Shown: positions 23,604 through 37,200, numbered from the stretch's first letter. The stretch: 64,000 nt of DNA from Irpex lacteus (GCA_001986395.2 MQVO02000023.1:433776-497775), one strand, 5' to 3'. Numbers and translations are program-made. Notes: a model not told the origin generated them from the letters alone.

Positions 23604-24675
23604 ATGTCTTCAAAGCCATCTCCCCGAGTCGTTCTCAGTATGCTTCAATACGCCATAAACTCATGACCAGTCACTAATAATATCTGTACTATAGTCACAG
23701 GCTCCTCCTCAGGCTTCGGTAGGCAGCTCATCGACATAGCACTCGCCAATGGCGATAACGTCGTTGCCACGCTTCGAAAGCCCGAAGTGCTCAAAGAGCT
23801 CCAGGACAGTACACCAGAAGATCGCTTACTCGTCCTCAAACTTGACGTCACGAAGAAAGACGAAATCCTCGATGCCTTCACGAAGGCCAAGGAGAAGTTT
23901 GGACGAGTCGATGTTGTCTATAATAATGCAGGCTTCTCAACTGCCACAGTTGTAGAGGCCACGCCAGATGATGCTGCTCGTACCCTCTTTGAGACGAACT
24001 TCTGGGGCAGCACTCGAGTTAGCCAAGAGGCCGTGAGGTTCTTCCGCGAGGAGAACCCCAAAGGCGCAGGAGGTAGACTGATTGTGATCAGCTCGATTGC
24101 GGGGTTAAACGCCTACGCAGGAGTTGGTTTCTATTCAGCCACCAAGTACGGTACGTTATGAGGCCACTGCAATCTGGGATGCCTGAAATGTGGTCGATGA
24201 GGTTGACCATGGCGTGCATGCAGCATCGGAGGCTATAACACAGGCAATGGCCAAGGAGATCGACCCCACTTGGAATATTAAGGTATGCAGACGCCAACAC
24301 ATTCATACCCTCATACACACAGAACTCTCAACTCACCACCTATAATTTCAGATCTCGCTCGTCGAGCCAGGAAACTTCCGCACCGAGGCCTTCAAAACCG
24401 CTCCCCGCTTCCCCATTCCAGAGATCTATCTGGCCCCTACCTCCGGGTTCATCAAGGAGACCGCACAGTTCGCCGAGCTGGCGAAACCTGATTTCAAAAC
24501 TGGAGACGCGTACAAGGCTTCTCAGAAACTCTATGAGTTGTCGACTGTAGAGAACCCACCCTTAAGGCTGGTTCTCGGACAGGATGCTATCGGTTCGGCG
24601 CGTGGTCACTTGGAGGGGGTGTTGAACGAGATTACGGCGTATGAGAGTTGGTCGGCGGACCTCCGTGAGGATTAA
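23604..24675 (+). CDS. Short-chain dehydrogenase/reductase, tandem copy 3
   Basis: Exons 23604..23637, 23695..24150, 24224..24282 and 24352..24675 give 290 residues with the same exon lengths as copies 1 and 2. Motifs are TGSSSGFGRQL, VYNNAGFSTAT, VISSIAG and YSATKYA. The copy 2/3 pair shares long blocks (for example FETNFWGSTRVSQEAVRFF) and is clearly the most recent duplication. All catalytic residues are present. The substrate cannot be predicted. The gene converges on the phospholipase B gene with 289 bp between the stop codons. Confidence 0.94.
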
Positions 24676-24964
24676 GATTTGCACCTAATGATACGCTTTC
24701 GCGCTGGCGGGCCTTCTCCAGACCGACAGTACGTGATTGGTGCAGCATGTATGCTACTAGAGACATGCATCATAGCAGAGTGTCAACGAGAACCCGAATA
24801 ACATGACAATTGCAAGGCAGTAAAGTATATCGATACAAGCCACTGGCAGAGTAACCATACAGTCCATGAACGAGTCCATGCCAAAAACATCTAACTACAC
24901 TACACCCAAAGCCGAAATAACGAACGAAAAGACCAGAATATCACGAACCAAATCCCCAATCCCT

Positions 24965-27843
24965 CTACCTGTCGTCACTCTCCTTACCAGTATGCACCTC
25001 GCTTCCATACGAAGGCGTCATCTTCCTCACCTCCTCATCCCCAACAACAGTAGCGTCCGAATACCCCGAAACGTCGCTATACCCCGACGCAGCCCTGCTC
25101 CTCGCCATCGTGTCCCTCGGGTTCAGCATCCCGCCGGTATCACGATGCTCCTCGTCCGCATACCGAACTTCCTCGTGGTTGTTCGAAGATTCCATCGAGT
25201 ATCCCGGTGTAGGCGGTAACGATGAGTTGAAGCTGTTTCTGTTGTAGTTGGGGGTTGTGACCTCGAACTCGAGTTGGTTCGTAGGCGTTCTGAAGTCCGT
25301 CTCGGCGTATGGGTCGAACACTTTTGTCTTGACCCATGGGCCTTCGAGGAGTGGGTCGAGCTGGTGGTACCGGGCTTCGCGCTCCCTACGCTTTCTTCTC
25401 CAGATCCTACAGTACAGCGTGACGATCAGTCATCTAAATCTCGCGAACGGAACGAAAATAAAGGTACTCACAACCACCCAATAACCCCAGCAACAGCCGC
25501 ACAGAACAACACCAACCCAATCACAAGCGGCACCACATTATCCTTCAAAAACTTCGTCACCCTGCCCAGCCCCTCAGGACTCGGATCCACAAAATTAATC
25601 TTCCTCCCCACCACCAGACTCCCATCCGGCGGATGACTCGGATCGAAGCAATACCTGTCGAAGCACTGTGCGCAGGTGAGCGACCGCGGGACAGGGGGTG
25701 AGAGTTTGAAGCGGGAGCGGTCGACGGCGGCGCATTGGAGGCAAGTGCCCCATTGCGGGTCGGCGAAGGCGGCTTTTTCGAGGAAGCCGGAGATAGTGTT
25801 TGTGTGTGCTTGGTCGATGAAGAAGCGGCTGTGTTTTTGAGTGTAGTCGATTTGGAAGGTGCCCGTGCTGGATGAATAGGCGAATTAGTTCACATTGTTC
25901 ACTTGAGTGCGGAGGACTCACTTAGTCACTGGATCGTCTCCATTCACTGGCGGTGAGTTCGGCAGGTACAGCACGAGAGGGTACTCTGGCGCAGTCTGGT
26001 TCGTGGGATTACACCCGAACAACGTCGGCCGCCTCCTAACACCCGTAGATATGAAATCTGCAGTCGTATTCGGAATCGGTGGGAACGGCTGGTGACTCGT
26101 GCTCAAGATATTGGTCAATCTCGCTGCGGTGAATACAATCGAGGAACCACTGTATAGTGACAAGTGATCAGTCGATGAAATTAGTAGATGGCTATTATTA
26201 GAATGTGGTACGTACTTGGGCCAACTCTGCAAGTCGTCTGCGCTACCGTCGACAGCGACGACCATATCCAGACCTCGAGCTTTGACGAACATAGGTCCGA
26301 GAGGGACATTCTCCGCGTTCGAGGATCCATCGATGAGCTCAAGCCACTTGGAGCCTGAATCCTCGAAGGTATCATTCTTGATTCCATGGAATGGCTGTAG
26401 CGGAACAGATCGTGTCAATATGTGCCAGCATCAAACTTTAAATGTCAACGTTCGACGTACATTGGGCCAGTTCGCGACGTCGTCCGCTCTCGTGCGAGTT
26501 GAACGAAGTAGTCGCTGCAGAGAGTACAACAATGCCTGTCCGTCTTTCCCAAACGACTGGATTTCGTTATGTGCAAAATCCAAAATTTGCTGTGAAAGTA
26601 GCATGAATGCTATTAATAAAAACTCTCACATGAAGGGCAGGAGCAACGACTTACGTTGAACAGACTAGCACTGGTACCCATCATGAACCCAGCCTGGTCG
26701 AACGCCGTCACACACGAAGTATCATTATCCGGCTTTCCCTCCGTCAAGTGGGTACCCGCATACGACAAGTTCATCATCGCTGACAGATTTGGGTCCCACG
26801 AGCCAAACTCCATCGGTGTGATCTCATACACGACCGGCTCAGGCGCGAGCTGCGTCGTCAAGTTCGATCCGACCGGTCTCGAGTCGGCCATAATAAGTGG
26901 AAAGGGCGTCAGCTTTTGCTGGAAAGCAGGGATGAGCGGGATGTTGGACCATAGTTGGCCGGCGCCGTGACCGGAGTCGTTGGTGAAGAAGTTGCTGCGC
27001 GTGGTTTGGTTGAGGAAGTGGTAGGAGATCATGCGCGCCCATGGGTCTGTCAGACTCGTGTCACTGTTCCCGGCATAGCGCAGTCATGAGTGATTGCTAT
27101 TTACATGCGAATTTGGAAATGGAAAGACGGCTTACATCCATTGATTGGCTTTGGCGATGACACTCCAGAGGATACTGCCAAAGAAGTACTGATTGTCGTC
27201 AGTGAACAGGTCAAGACCGTCTGGCGCGGCAAGGTCAAGATCCAACAGCCAGCCAGACAGCTGATCGTTTCCAAAGACGAGCTCCTCAATGGTAGGGAAG
27301 TCGTTGAAGAAGAGTGATCCGGTCACCCACGAACCGCCTGAAGTGGCAATTTCAGGACATGTGGCGAGTGAAACACGATGATAACGCACCTGAGAGGCCT
27401 GCGATGTACGACGACACCTGCAGGAGACCGCCTGTCCCTGCCTGCTTCGCAGAGTCGTTTCGCGCGTCTAGGCCGGACAACACGCCTGCGCCGTACTGTG
27501 CGGCTCTGTACCCTCCACCACTGATGGATATGCCGATTTTGGCGCTGTTGTTCTTGAAGAGGTCGATGGTGGACTGGTTGTAGCCTATCTGAGAGCCGTT
27601 TCCTATCCAATCTGCCCATGCCTGGGGTATGACCTCCTTGAGTCGCGAGTCGATGTACTGAGATTCGTCAGGATGCAGCGTTTGGTTCTGAGGCGTGAAG
27701 ACACGAATGAGAGGTGCTGTTGTGACATCTGGACATGACTGGTTGACATGAGGAGCGTAGTCAAGGGGTGAGCCCTCGTTCTGAGCGAGAGTGGCGAGGA
27801 CGAGGGAGAGCAGGCTGGCCGGGAGGGCGAACGGCGAGCGCAT
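24965..27843 (-). CDS. Phospholipase B / lysophospholipase with transmembrane anchor and cytoplasmic tail
   Basis: Eight minus-strand exons (27390..27843, 27136..27337, 26655..27063, 26461..26589, 26216..26394, 25922..26149, 25472..25867, 24965..25406) encode 812 residues. It has a signal peptide (MRSPFALPASLLSLVLATLA), then the cPLA2/PLB catalytic domain. The oxyanion and arginine motif is ISGGGYRAA, the nucleophile is the Ser of AGLSGGSW, and the catalytic Asp is probably in VAVDGSADD. Many NxS/T sites suggest a glycosylated extracellular domain. A Cys-rich stretch (CLQCAAVD, CAQCFDRYC) precedes a transmembrane helix (NVVPLVIGLVLFCAAVAGVI). After that come a stop-transfer RRKRRERE and a cytoplasmic tail of about 145 residues. 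It hydrolyses acyl chains of phospholipids and lysophospholipids. Another in-frame ATG 36 nt upstream was not used because the signal peptide starts better here. Confidence 0.93.
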
Positions 27844-28798
27844 GCTGGGCGGGCGGGCGACGAGGACGGGGACAAGCAAGGACGGTCGTGTGGGAAGGAT
27901 TTAATAGGAATTCATATATGGGAGGGTGATTGACAGGCGAGATGGCAATGAAGGTTCCTTGTTGTTGAGAAGCAGCAGCCAGATGCCCGGGTCGCAGCCA
28001 CGCATGCTTCCTCCTTTCGTAACTGACACGATCATCTCTTTTGTTTCGAATGATACGTCGCTATCCTGTGATCCAAATAAGCAACAAAGGGCTGTATGTG
28101 TAGTACTGGAATACAGACCCTAGATGTTCCACTTGTCTCATCTGACGATCCTTAGAAAGAGGTAGATGTAGACGGAGGTCGTCACTGCCACCCGAAGTAT
28201 AATACGGTTATCTCGGACACAACGGATCAATATTCATGGCGGTGCTATTATCCAATCAGAAGGCTTCAAAGCTGTCCGCCAGTTTCTGGCGCTAAACCCA
28301 CATGCTCCCAGACCTCCATGGTACATACGGTAGGATTGGATGTACTACAGGCCAGGAAAGTACTCTAATGCAGTTTCGTTCCACGCAAACATACTTATTC
28401 ATAACCTCTTATCTAGCGGTCGTTCTTTTGTGCAATGAAATAATGCAGATTGATGTACTCATGCGAGTCATGCAACCTATTCAACTATGGCTGCAGAATA
28501 TAAGTTGCACGTCTACGCCGACATGATTGCAATATCGTCTATGCAAGTATGAGTCGGGGCGAGGGCTCTCTAGCCATTGGTACGGTCATGGCAATCACCG
28601 AAGTCTGGGAAGATACATTGGCGAGTGGCCTGTCGAGCCCGAGATGGCGCGCTTTCGTGTCATTGACATCCTTGCAAGGCGGTGCTATGTCCTAAGTATG
28701 CCTTGGGTGTATACTTGGCTCGGTCTCCTCTCCTCTCACCTTCAGTGGCACTGACAGTACCTGGGTTGGTAGGTGCCAGTGCACCTACCGCAGTCACG
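27844..28798. other. Intergenic, divergent promoters
   Basis: This 955-bp stretch lies between the divergent phospholipase B and DUF6535 copy A genes. The frame of the DUF6535 gene is open back to 28682, but the likely start is the ATG at 28799 (MSRTNKARED). No other gene is supported. Confidence 0.4.
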
Positions 28799-31700
28799 AT
28801 GTCTAGGACCAACAAAGCTAGAGAGGATGTCCGGGATGCTATGAACAGTACCCCCTCTACCCGTACTGACACCTCCGCCGGTCCACTCCAAGAAGTAGCT
28901 TCTTTGCTCACCCAAGCCGCTGCCCTCCTGTCAGCAAAGAACGACTCACATCCCCCAGCACACAGTCAAGACGTTCACGAACCTGACCAGCTGCACAAGG
29001 ATACTCAACAGCCTGCGACTACTGCACAACCGGTATTGGTCGGCCATCCAACAGGTTGGGCCGCGGTCGAAAAGGCGTTGACGGATTTCGATAGACAGGA
29101 AATCGGCGCCTACAAGGAGGATATCGACTCGTTACTGACATTTGTAAGTTATGCGATGTGTGACAGGCATTATATTCTCCGTAATCTAATTACCTCCCCT
29201 TTGCGACGTATCCTGGCGTAGACCGGGTTATACTCAGCCGTCCTCACGGCGTTTGTGATTGTCTCCTACCCCCAACTACAGGAAAGATATCGCCGGCGAA
29301 ACACTCCGGGTACTTCGGGCTATCGCGAACCAAACTGCTACGTATACAATCCTTGGCGGTCAACTTGTGAATTCGACTATTGTCTCCTCGCCGAGCATCG
29401 CCCCCTTTCAACCCTCGGTCGCAGCCATCCAAATAAACATCCTGTGGTTCACCAGTTTAGTCATCAGTCTCGCTACCGCATCTTTCGCCATCCTCGTAAA
29501 ACAGTGGCTGCGAGCATACATGGCCTTTGCATCCGCATCCCCCCAAGGCCAGCTGCGCATTCGCCATTTTCGTCGAGCAGGACTGGAAGCATGGAAGGTC
29601 TTCGGTATCGCATCCATGCTCCCCCTCTTGCTGCAGATTTCGCTAGCTTTATTCTTCGTCGGCTTGAGTGTCTTTACTCTTGACATTCACCCCTCTATTG
29701 GCCATACGACTCTCCCTCTTGTCTGTGCCTGGGCATTTCTCTTCATCGCAGTCACGATATCTCCCGCATTCACGGCCAGCTGTCCATATACGACGCCTGC
29801 ACTGGAAGGCGTCACACGTTTGTTTCGCACCCGTATAAACCCTTTCCTCTCCGTCATCATCATGAAGCACATTCCTTACGCCGTCCTCAGGACGCTACAA
29901 ACAGTATCAATCTGCTTGTGCGGTGCAAGCAACAACGACTCGTCCATCTACGGCACCAAGGTCTTCCTAGCTAACAACACTCAACGCTTCATCGAGTACG
30001 TGCCTCCAAAAGCAGCTGAAGAGGACGACGTGCTGAAGGATGCCCAGCATGACTTGGAGATTCTGGCCGCCGCGGACGCGTTACAGGCAGACGATCGACT
30101 CCTCGGGACCACTATCAAAAGCGCCCTGGAACAAAGCGACGCGAATTGGGTTCAGGTCATCGAATTCATCATGCGTATTGTCGACAATCGCGTACCAGTG
30201 GATTACGGCGAGACGAACCTCGAACGTGTTCTAGAGAGCTACCACTCTCTCCCGCCAATCGTGCAGGAAGTCATCGCTCAGATATTCAAGGTCCACGTCA
30301 TTCCCAAAGCAACGAGTGAAGGCAATACGGCGTTCGAGTCCTTCCCCGAGCACTGGAATATCAAGGCTCAATGGGCTCTGTGTATCTTCCTGGATTTGAA
30401 TGACGCTGGTATTCCCATCCTCCCTCTGCGCCTTGACACGGCTATCTACGATTCTTGGATGCAAGCCATACTCCGGTCTGACGGGCTCGAACCAGCTCGC
30501 ACTTGGTACGGTGGCTTTACCATCAGTGACTGCTCGCATGTTAGGGTATCTAAATCGAGGAGGGAACTGCTTTTGTTCATTGCTTGTATCAACATTCTTT
30601 CGCGTGACTGGAGCAACGACGATGGATCGAACCTCAGAAGGAACCTCATCTTTAGCAGAGAGGTAATCGTGCACTGCTCCGGAGCATCATCGTCGAGGCC
30701 ACAGGGGTTACTGTTACATGTCATGGAAGAAGCAGCTCGACTTCTCATGGTTTATCTAGATTCGTTATCTTCCAGGATCTTGCGCTCACAATCTACAATT
30801 TTCTATGGTCAGTCCGAATTGACAGATTGGGCGGAAGCTGCTATCAAGCTATATCGCGCGACGGTCCCGGGCGAGATTGGTGGTATCAGCTTGTCTGGTG
30901 GCAACGATTACCTGGAGACCACGTTCCGGGTCATACTCCGCTGCACACATTGGCCCTGGCTGGAAAGCGATTGGCTCTCGAAAACATTCCGGATGTGTCT
31001 CGATGCTCTTGATTTCTCGGCTGTTTCTCAAGTTGTACGATCTATGCACAACAATAGCAACGATGGTAAGTGCGTTACAAGCCAGTCCAAGTTCAAGTAA
31101 TTCTGTTCCGGAACTGATAATTGGTGTATTAGGACGCACCGGGTTATCCGGTGCGATACACGATATAGTGGACAGCTATTTGGAGAACACAGACTCTTCA
31201 CCAAGTCAACTTGAAATTCTGAAAATCTCTGTGCTAGCCGTGAGACAAATCCATGGAAAGAACGGGGCGACTCAGATTGAAAGGATTCGGACGTCTGCCG
31301 CTATCGCACGATGGATTCGTACTTTCAATGTGCTCTCTTACGTGTACTTCAGCAGCTTACCGGTTGTCGAGCAATCTCCCGACGTCCGAGAAGAGTCAAG
31401 AAATCTGGCGCTTCAAGTTTATGGCTACAAAGACATAGGAACCTGCAAAGCGCAAGCTGCGAGGATATTCTCGCAAGTACAAATTCCAGAGTATTTCTAT
31501 CTGATGCTTTGGGTGGCCGCCGGTGCCAAGTCTTGGATACCCCGCACCTATGCCCCTGAGCTAGTACGCATCGCAACTATGCCTCAAAGTCAGCGGAGGC
31601 TCATTTATGACTATGGAAAGCGAGTGGTTCAAGAATATGTGGACTTGGATACGCCACAGCGTGAACGCCGGCACCGGCCCGGGTGTTCTCCACCTGACTA

Positions 31701-32920
31701 CAACACCGTGGAAGCATCTACTGAGGATGTCTTGTATGTACTGGACCAGAGCACTGGTGAATATATTGCTACTGGACGAGGAGCGAACCAGGTAATGCTA
31801 CACCTTTTCTTTGAACTGTACCATGTTCTGACCAGTCCCCATAGACTCAGTCCATAGACACACCTGCGTTTGATGTGGATTGTCTCGAAGAAAATGTCGA
31901 TCAAGATATAGCTGAAACCATGGACGGAATATACCAGACTGACCACCGGATGGAGACGGACGGGCGCGACATTCAATCTGTTGTGAACTGGACCGAACAT
32001 TGGAAGGTAATTCTATTCCACAATCGCGGTTTATCACACCTATATCTAAGACATACTTTCATAGCGCGAATTTGACGTTGCGAGGGCCGAACTTCGGGGG
32101 AACACTTCCGTGCATGGAGCAGAGAGGGTCGTCGGCACTGCGCCTATCGGTTTGGTGCAGCCAACCTCAAATTATGTAGAAGCAGTCGCTCAAGGCCAAT
32201 GCGCTGAACAACCTGAAAATCTGGGGGAAAGCGGGTTTACTCCTGAAAGCAGTCGGGTGCGTTTCATGGCGTTGTCTGCGTTCAAAACCTTATGCAAACT
32301 ACAATCACATTTGACATTGTAGGACATATCCTTGTCAGCCTGGATACCAGAAGAATTCAGCACCGATTTCGGAGTTTCAGGAGCGGACGCTTTCATGTCT
32401 ATCTATGATGGTGGCAGCATAGAGCGGCGATCGTTGTCCCGCAACTCGCGATCACCTTGGTATGTCATTTTATGGTTAATCAAGTTACATTGTGCTCCGT
32501 ACTAAGTATTGACCATCTCACACTCATGTACAGGCATGAAAATCAAGTTTCAGGCGGCCGAAGCGACTTGAACTCAGTCATTCCGAGTGTCAATGTGCCA
32601 CTAGCAGAGGAGGTAACGCACTGTTTCCAATTTCACTGAGACGCGTATCGTGAGTTGAATCACTAAAAATATGTAGTCCTCAGGATGGCCCAGGCGTGAA
32701 TCCGACCAGGCATCTGAAGAAGAGGAGGGAAGCATATATGCTCAGCTGTCAGCTGCCGATTACGACGCACAGACTGCTCATGTTCACGACGACGCTATCA
32801 GCAACAACACCCCGTCATACTCGGGTTTGATTGAATGCTACCAAGGGGTATGTCCCGAACTACGTTTCAGCGCTATATTTCTCAATCTCACTCTCGCAGC
32901 ACGGAACTGATATCGCATGA
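28799..32920 (+). pseudogene. DUF6535 membrane protein, copy A, with one-base frameshift
   Basis: Exons 28799..29143, 29222..31065, 31133..31791, 31845..32006, 32065..32256, 32323..32459, 32534..32612, 32677..32847 and 32900..32920. The N-terminal GWAAVEKALTDFDRQEIGAY and the membrane helices (TGLYSAVLTAFVIVSY, ILWFTSLVISLATASFAILV, VFGIASMLPLLLQISLALFF, LVCAWAFLFIAVTISPAF) define the basidiomycete DUF6535 family, of unknown function. A long helical C-terminal region follows. At 29283..29285 the run AAA has one base more than needed: the frame before (SYPQLQE) and after (DIAGETLRVLR) differ by one, while copy B is continuous here. Exon 2 is exactly one nucleotide too long for its downstream phase. 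All other exons are intact, so a sequence error is as likely as a pseudogene. Exons 4-9 have no counterpart in copy B. Confidence 0.75.
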
Positions 32921-34201
32921 ACTGGGCACCGAGATAAGGGGTGCTCTGCTGACCCAGTCAGAAACACGACAGTGGAGCCTTAGCCTCATTACACCTGCAG
33001 AATCTATGCACATAAAACCGGACGCGCTTCGGGTGGAATGATGGGAAAGGTGTCGAACAAGCGGAAGATTCAAGAGAGCTTGTACATGTACTGGTTTCAG
33101 ACGATAGTTTGGTGCGTCCTGTAGAATCTGTATGCATCATCAGGAGCTTTTATGCTTCAAGAAACGTCATCCATATCAATCGTCCCAGCTCTGCTGCTCG
33201 GGGAGAGGCCACTTAGAGGCCCGATACTTGTTGGGCTTTTTTTTAGAGCAAATCGTCCTCTTGAAGTAGATAGTTACTAGCTGTTAGACAGGGTGTATTG
33301 ATCTTTCCGAACCAATGAACGTAGTCTGCGACGCGGCTGTGTAAACTCAAATACGTCCTCTTGTACTGTCTAAGATCTGATGTGTGCATACAACACAGGA
33401 TGATGTATTATCCCCTTGCCTGCCAGCCCTTTCTCATTGCCAGACTTGAAGCTTGAAGCTATGGAGCTTGAAGATTCGAACGTCGGTTTGCATGCACTGA
33501 TAGATAAGATAAGATTTTGCTGTAGGATCTCTAGATCTCTCTCAGGGCTACGCGTTATGTCACGCTGTGACAGCGCGCATTCGGCGCGACCTGCCACTGC
33601 ACTCTGGATCCGCCACAACGCCTCGAAATTTAACGACTAATGACAAAAGCCGGGTCGATATTCAACGTTCAACGTTCAGTCTCTCGTCAATGCTTCGCTC
33701 ACCTCCTAACTCGATAGACTGATGGTCGTTCAAGATGGCCATAGCGACTCCGAGTTCAGACTCTTCAGACTGACTAAAGTTTCAGTGCCCCGCGTTGACA
33801 CTAGTATTTGCAGGGCTTCATTCTCGGAATTTGCTGTACTCGCATATGCAGACTTGCGTTTGTCATAATCAAGACGGAAGATGCGAAGAGACCAGCGTCA
33901 TGAAGCCCTTGGGAATCGGACACTCGAATGTAGAAGTCAAAAACGTAACCGTCCAGTAGTCGGAAATGGCGATCACTGATATACAGAAGATGAAGTCAAT
34001 GCTATGCGAAGCTATGCATATGTGGCTGATCAACTTGCTGGCCTTGATTGCGGTATAAGGTGACCCTCAAGCTCTTCTCCCCCACCGATCCTCATCTCAG
34101 GCTCACCAGGATTTCGCTTCCGCTCATCTCTACAGCATTACACAATCAAGACATACTCTGGTATATCATACTCGACCTCTTCTCCGCCGAGAGCATACCG
34201 C
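32921..34201. other. Intergenic between DUF6535 copies
   Basis: This 1.28-kb spacer contains no supported gene. It carries a hairpin-forming block at 33550 that recurs just before the TPP1-like gene (separate entry), and the copy B promoter. Confidence 0.4.
33550..33579. repeat. Duplicated hairpin block, copy 1
   Basis: About 30 bp beginning ACGCGTTATGTCAC form a perfect inverted repeat, TGTCAC-GCT-GTGACA, flanked by CGCG on both sides. The same block with two changes occurs at 37813..37842. Weaker similarity continues for roughly 80 bp beyond (CCGCCACA, then ATGACAA(A/G)AGCC), so a longer segment was duplicated with the DUF6535 gene. Confidence 0.6.
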
Positions 34202-37200
34202 ATGGTCTCCTCAGATTACCCAGGCTGTCGTTCAAGCGACAGGTTTGTCATGTGTCCGAGACCTGCGGGATCGGGAGTTCACGAGGGAGTGTCCCCATCC
34301 CCAGTAACACCCACTGTTGCGTCGTCGTATAACTTCAAGAGGCATGCGAGTCTCAGTGCCAGTGTCCATGGAGAATACGGGGGAGTTGTCAAACAGCAAT
34401 TGGACGTGAAGTCTCCCGCATGCTCACAGGACGCCGCTCATGACGCCATGGTTTCTCTCTCCACTGCAGTCGAAGTGTCTCTAAACGATCGAGCGGACGA
34501 GGACCCGGACGCCGTTGCTAAAACATCGCGCAACGCACGTCCAGATGCTCAACCCAACGACATTAGTTTTGCCACTGCATCTCGACGCGCCACTCATCCC
34601 CACGTAAATACTGCCCCTTCTTCAGTTGCACAAGGGAACACTTCACCAAACCGCCTTCTTGAGGTCGCCTCTCTGCTCACGCAAGCTGCGACTCTCCTGT
34701 CCACTGTCGACGACAACCCCCGCGACACGCATCTTTCGCACGCCTGCGTCTGCCATGAATCACGCGCTTCTCCAGAGATGCTCGCCCAAAATCGTTCAGC
34801 CGTCCCTGTGACACCTAATCATCCAAGCAGCGTCTCCGATATTCAAGATACTTCACCCAATTTTGCAGCAGGTGTATACCGTGCTGCAAGCAATGTCAAT
34901 CCTTTCGATGACAAAGAAACTCATCAGCCAGATCCATTGCATCACAAGAATACCCAACAGCCTGCGAGTGCTGCATAACCGGTGTCAGTAGGCCAGCCTA
35001 CAGGTTGGGCTGCAGTCGAGAAGGCCTTGACGGACTTTGATAGGCAGGAAATTGGTGCCTACAAGGAGGATATTGATTCCTTACTGACTTTCGTAAGTAC
35101 GGCTCGTATTAGTCATTCTACCTTCCTTGCCGCTGACCGTCTTTCGTGTGTGGACGTGCCATTCTCATAGACTGGTTTATATTCAGCCGTCCTTACGGCG
35201 TTCGTGATCGTGTCCTATCCTCAACTACAGGAGGATACGGCTGGAGCGACACTCCAGGTTCTAAGGCTCATCGCAAGTCAGACGATTACATACACAGTAA
35301 TCGGAGGTCAACTAGTAAACTCTACCGTCGTTGCTGCTGCTCCCACCCCTCCTTTCCAGCCTTCTACTGCAGCAATTCGCATCAACATCCTTTGGTTCAT
35401 TAGTCTGGTGATCAGTTTGGCCACTGCATCTTTCGCTATCCTCGTCAAGCAGTGGCTGCGAGCGTATATGGCCTTCGCTTCGGCATCGCCTCAAGGCCAA
35501 CTGCGTATACGACATTTCCGTCGGGGAGGTTTGGAAGCATGGAAGGTTTTCGGCATCGCATCGCTGCTTCCCCTCTTCCTCCAAGTATCGCTGGCTTTGT
35601 TCTTCGTTGGTCTATGCATTTTCACTTTAGATATCCATCCCGCGATCGGTAACGCGACTCTCCCCCTTGTTGCTGCTTGGGCATTCCTCTTCATTGTGGT
35701 CACAGTATCCCCTGCATTCACCGCGCGCTGTCCATACACGACACCGGCGTTAGAAGGCATCACATATATTCTCCGCACTCGCATCTACCCTTTCCTCTTG
35801 ACCATCGTTATGGGGTATATACCGTACCTCGTTGCCAGGATGCTTCAAGCTATCTGGTCTGAATATTCCTTTGCTAGAATCGCGTGGCGTTTTCTTGAAT
35901 ATACTCCCCCAAACTTAACGGAGGAAAGGGACGTGATCAAGAATGCACGGCGCGATTTAGAGATTTTGGCATCTGCGGATGTATTACAGGCGGACGATCG
36001 TCTGCTCGAGACCACCATCAAAAATGCTCTCGAGCAAAGCAACGCGAATTGGGTTGAGATCATTGACTTTGTCATACGTGTCATCGGCAACCGCGTACCA
36101 GTGGTCGACGGCGAGTCCAACCCCCAGCGGATCCTGGACAGCTACCATTCCCTTTCCCCCATCGTCCGAGTATTTATTGCTCAGGTGTTCAAGCTCCAAG
36201 TCATCCCTAAAGCCGAGACAGGCATCACGATATCCTTCCCTGACAATTGGCAAAACACAGCCCGATGGGCTTTGTGTATCTTCCTGGATCTGAATTACGC
36301 GGATGCTCCCCTGCTCCTTCTGCGTGTTGACACAACCGTCTACAACGAGTGGATCCTGGACAACACAGTACACCGCATTGCCGCGAGGATTGAGCGATTC
36401 AGAACAGGCGAACCGGATCTCTCAGGCTCGGACGAGGAAGATGTGTTCCTCCTGTCTATAGTCTGTGTCCGTATTCTGACGCATGACTGGAGCGATCTAC
36501 AAAGCTCATTTCATGAGCTTGAATTCAGCACGAGGGTGATATCGCATTCAAGTCGTGTACAGGTACTGGCCAAACCCCGTGGCTTGCGATCACAGGTCAT
36601 GGAAGAAGCGGGGCGAGCTTTGATGGTTAAATTGGACGCAATGTCCTCGTTTTTCTTGGAACCATCGACTTTCGACATCCTCGACTCATCCCGTCCCGAA
36701 AATCCCCTATTGTCAGTGTGTGCAAGTTCTGCTTTCTTCGACTCACCGTTTAGGATTGAGTGGTATCGGAGGATAGCCGATTTTACGGAAGCTGCCATCA
36801 GTTTGCACCGCACAGCAGGAGTCACGGTTGAAGATGTCAATGTCGAATCTTCGGAGGCGAACAGACACTTGCAAGCCACCTTTCGCCTTCTATTCCACAC
36901 GCGGAAGTTACAAAGTCCAGACTATCGCGTGAAGGTGCTGCGATTGTGTTGTGCTTTTGAGTCCACAGCTATGTGTCAAAATCTACAATCTCACCACGAT
37001 TCAAGTTGCATTGCTAGTGATGGTACGCCACAAACAGATCCTCGTGATTGATTTCTCACTAGCGAATTGGTCCATAGATGACGAACTCTTGTCCGATACG
37101 ATACATCGCATTGCGGACATCTATTTGGAGGACAAAGATCCTTTGCCAAGTCGGAACGAGATTCTGAAAGTCTCACTGCTCGCCGTACAACAGATATGTG

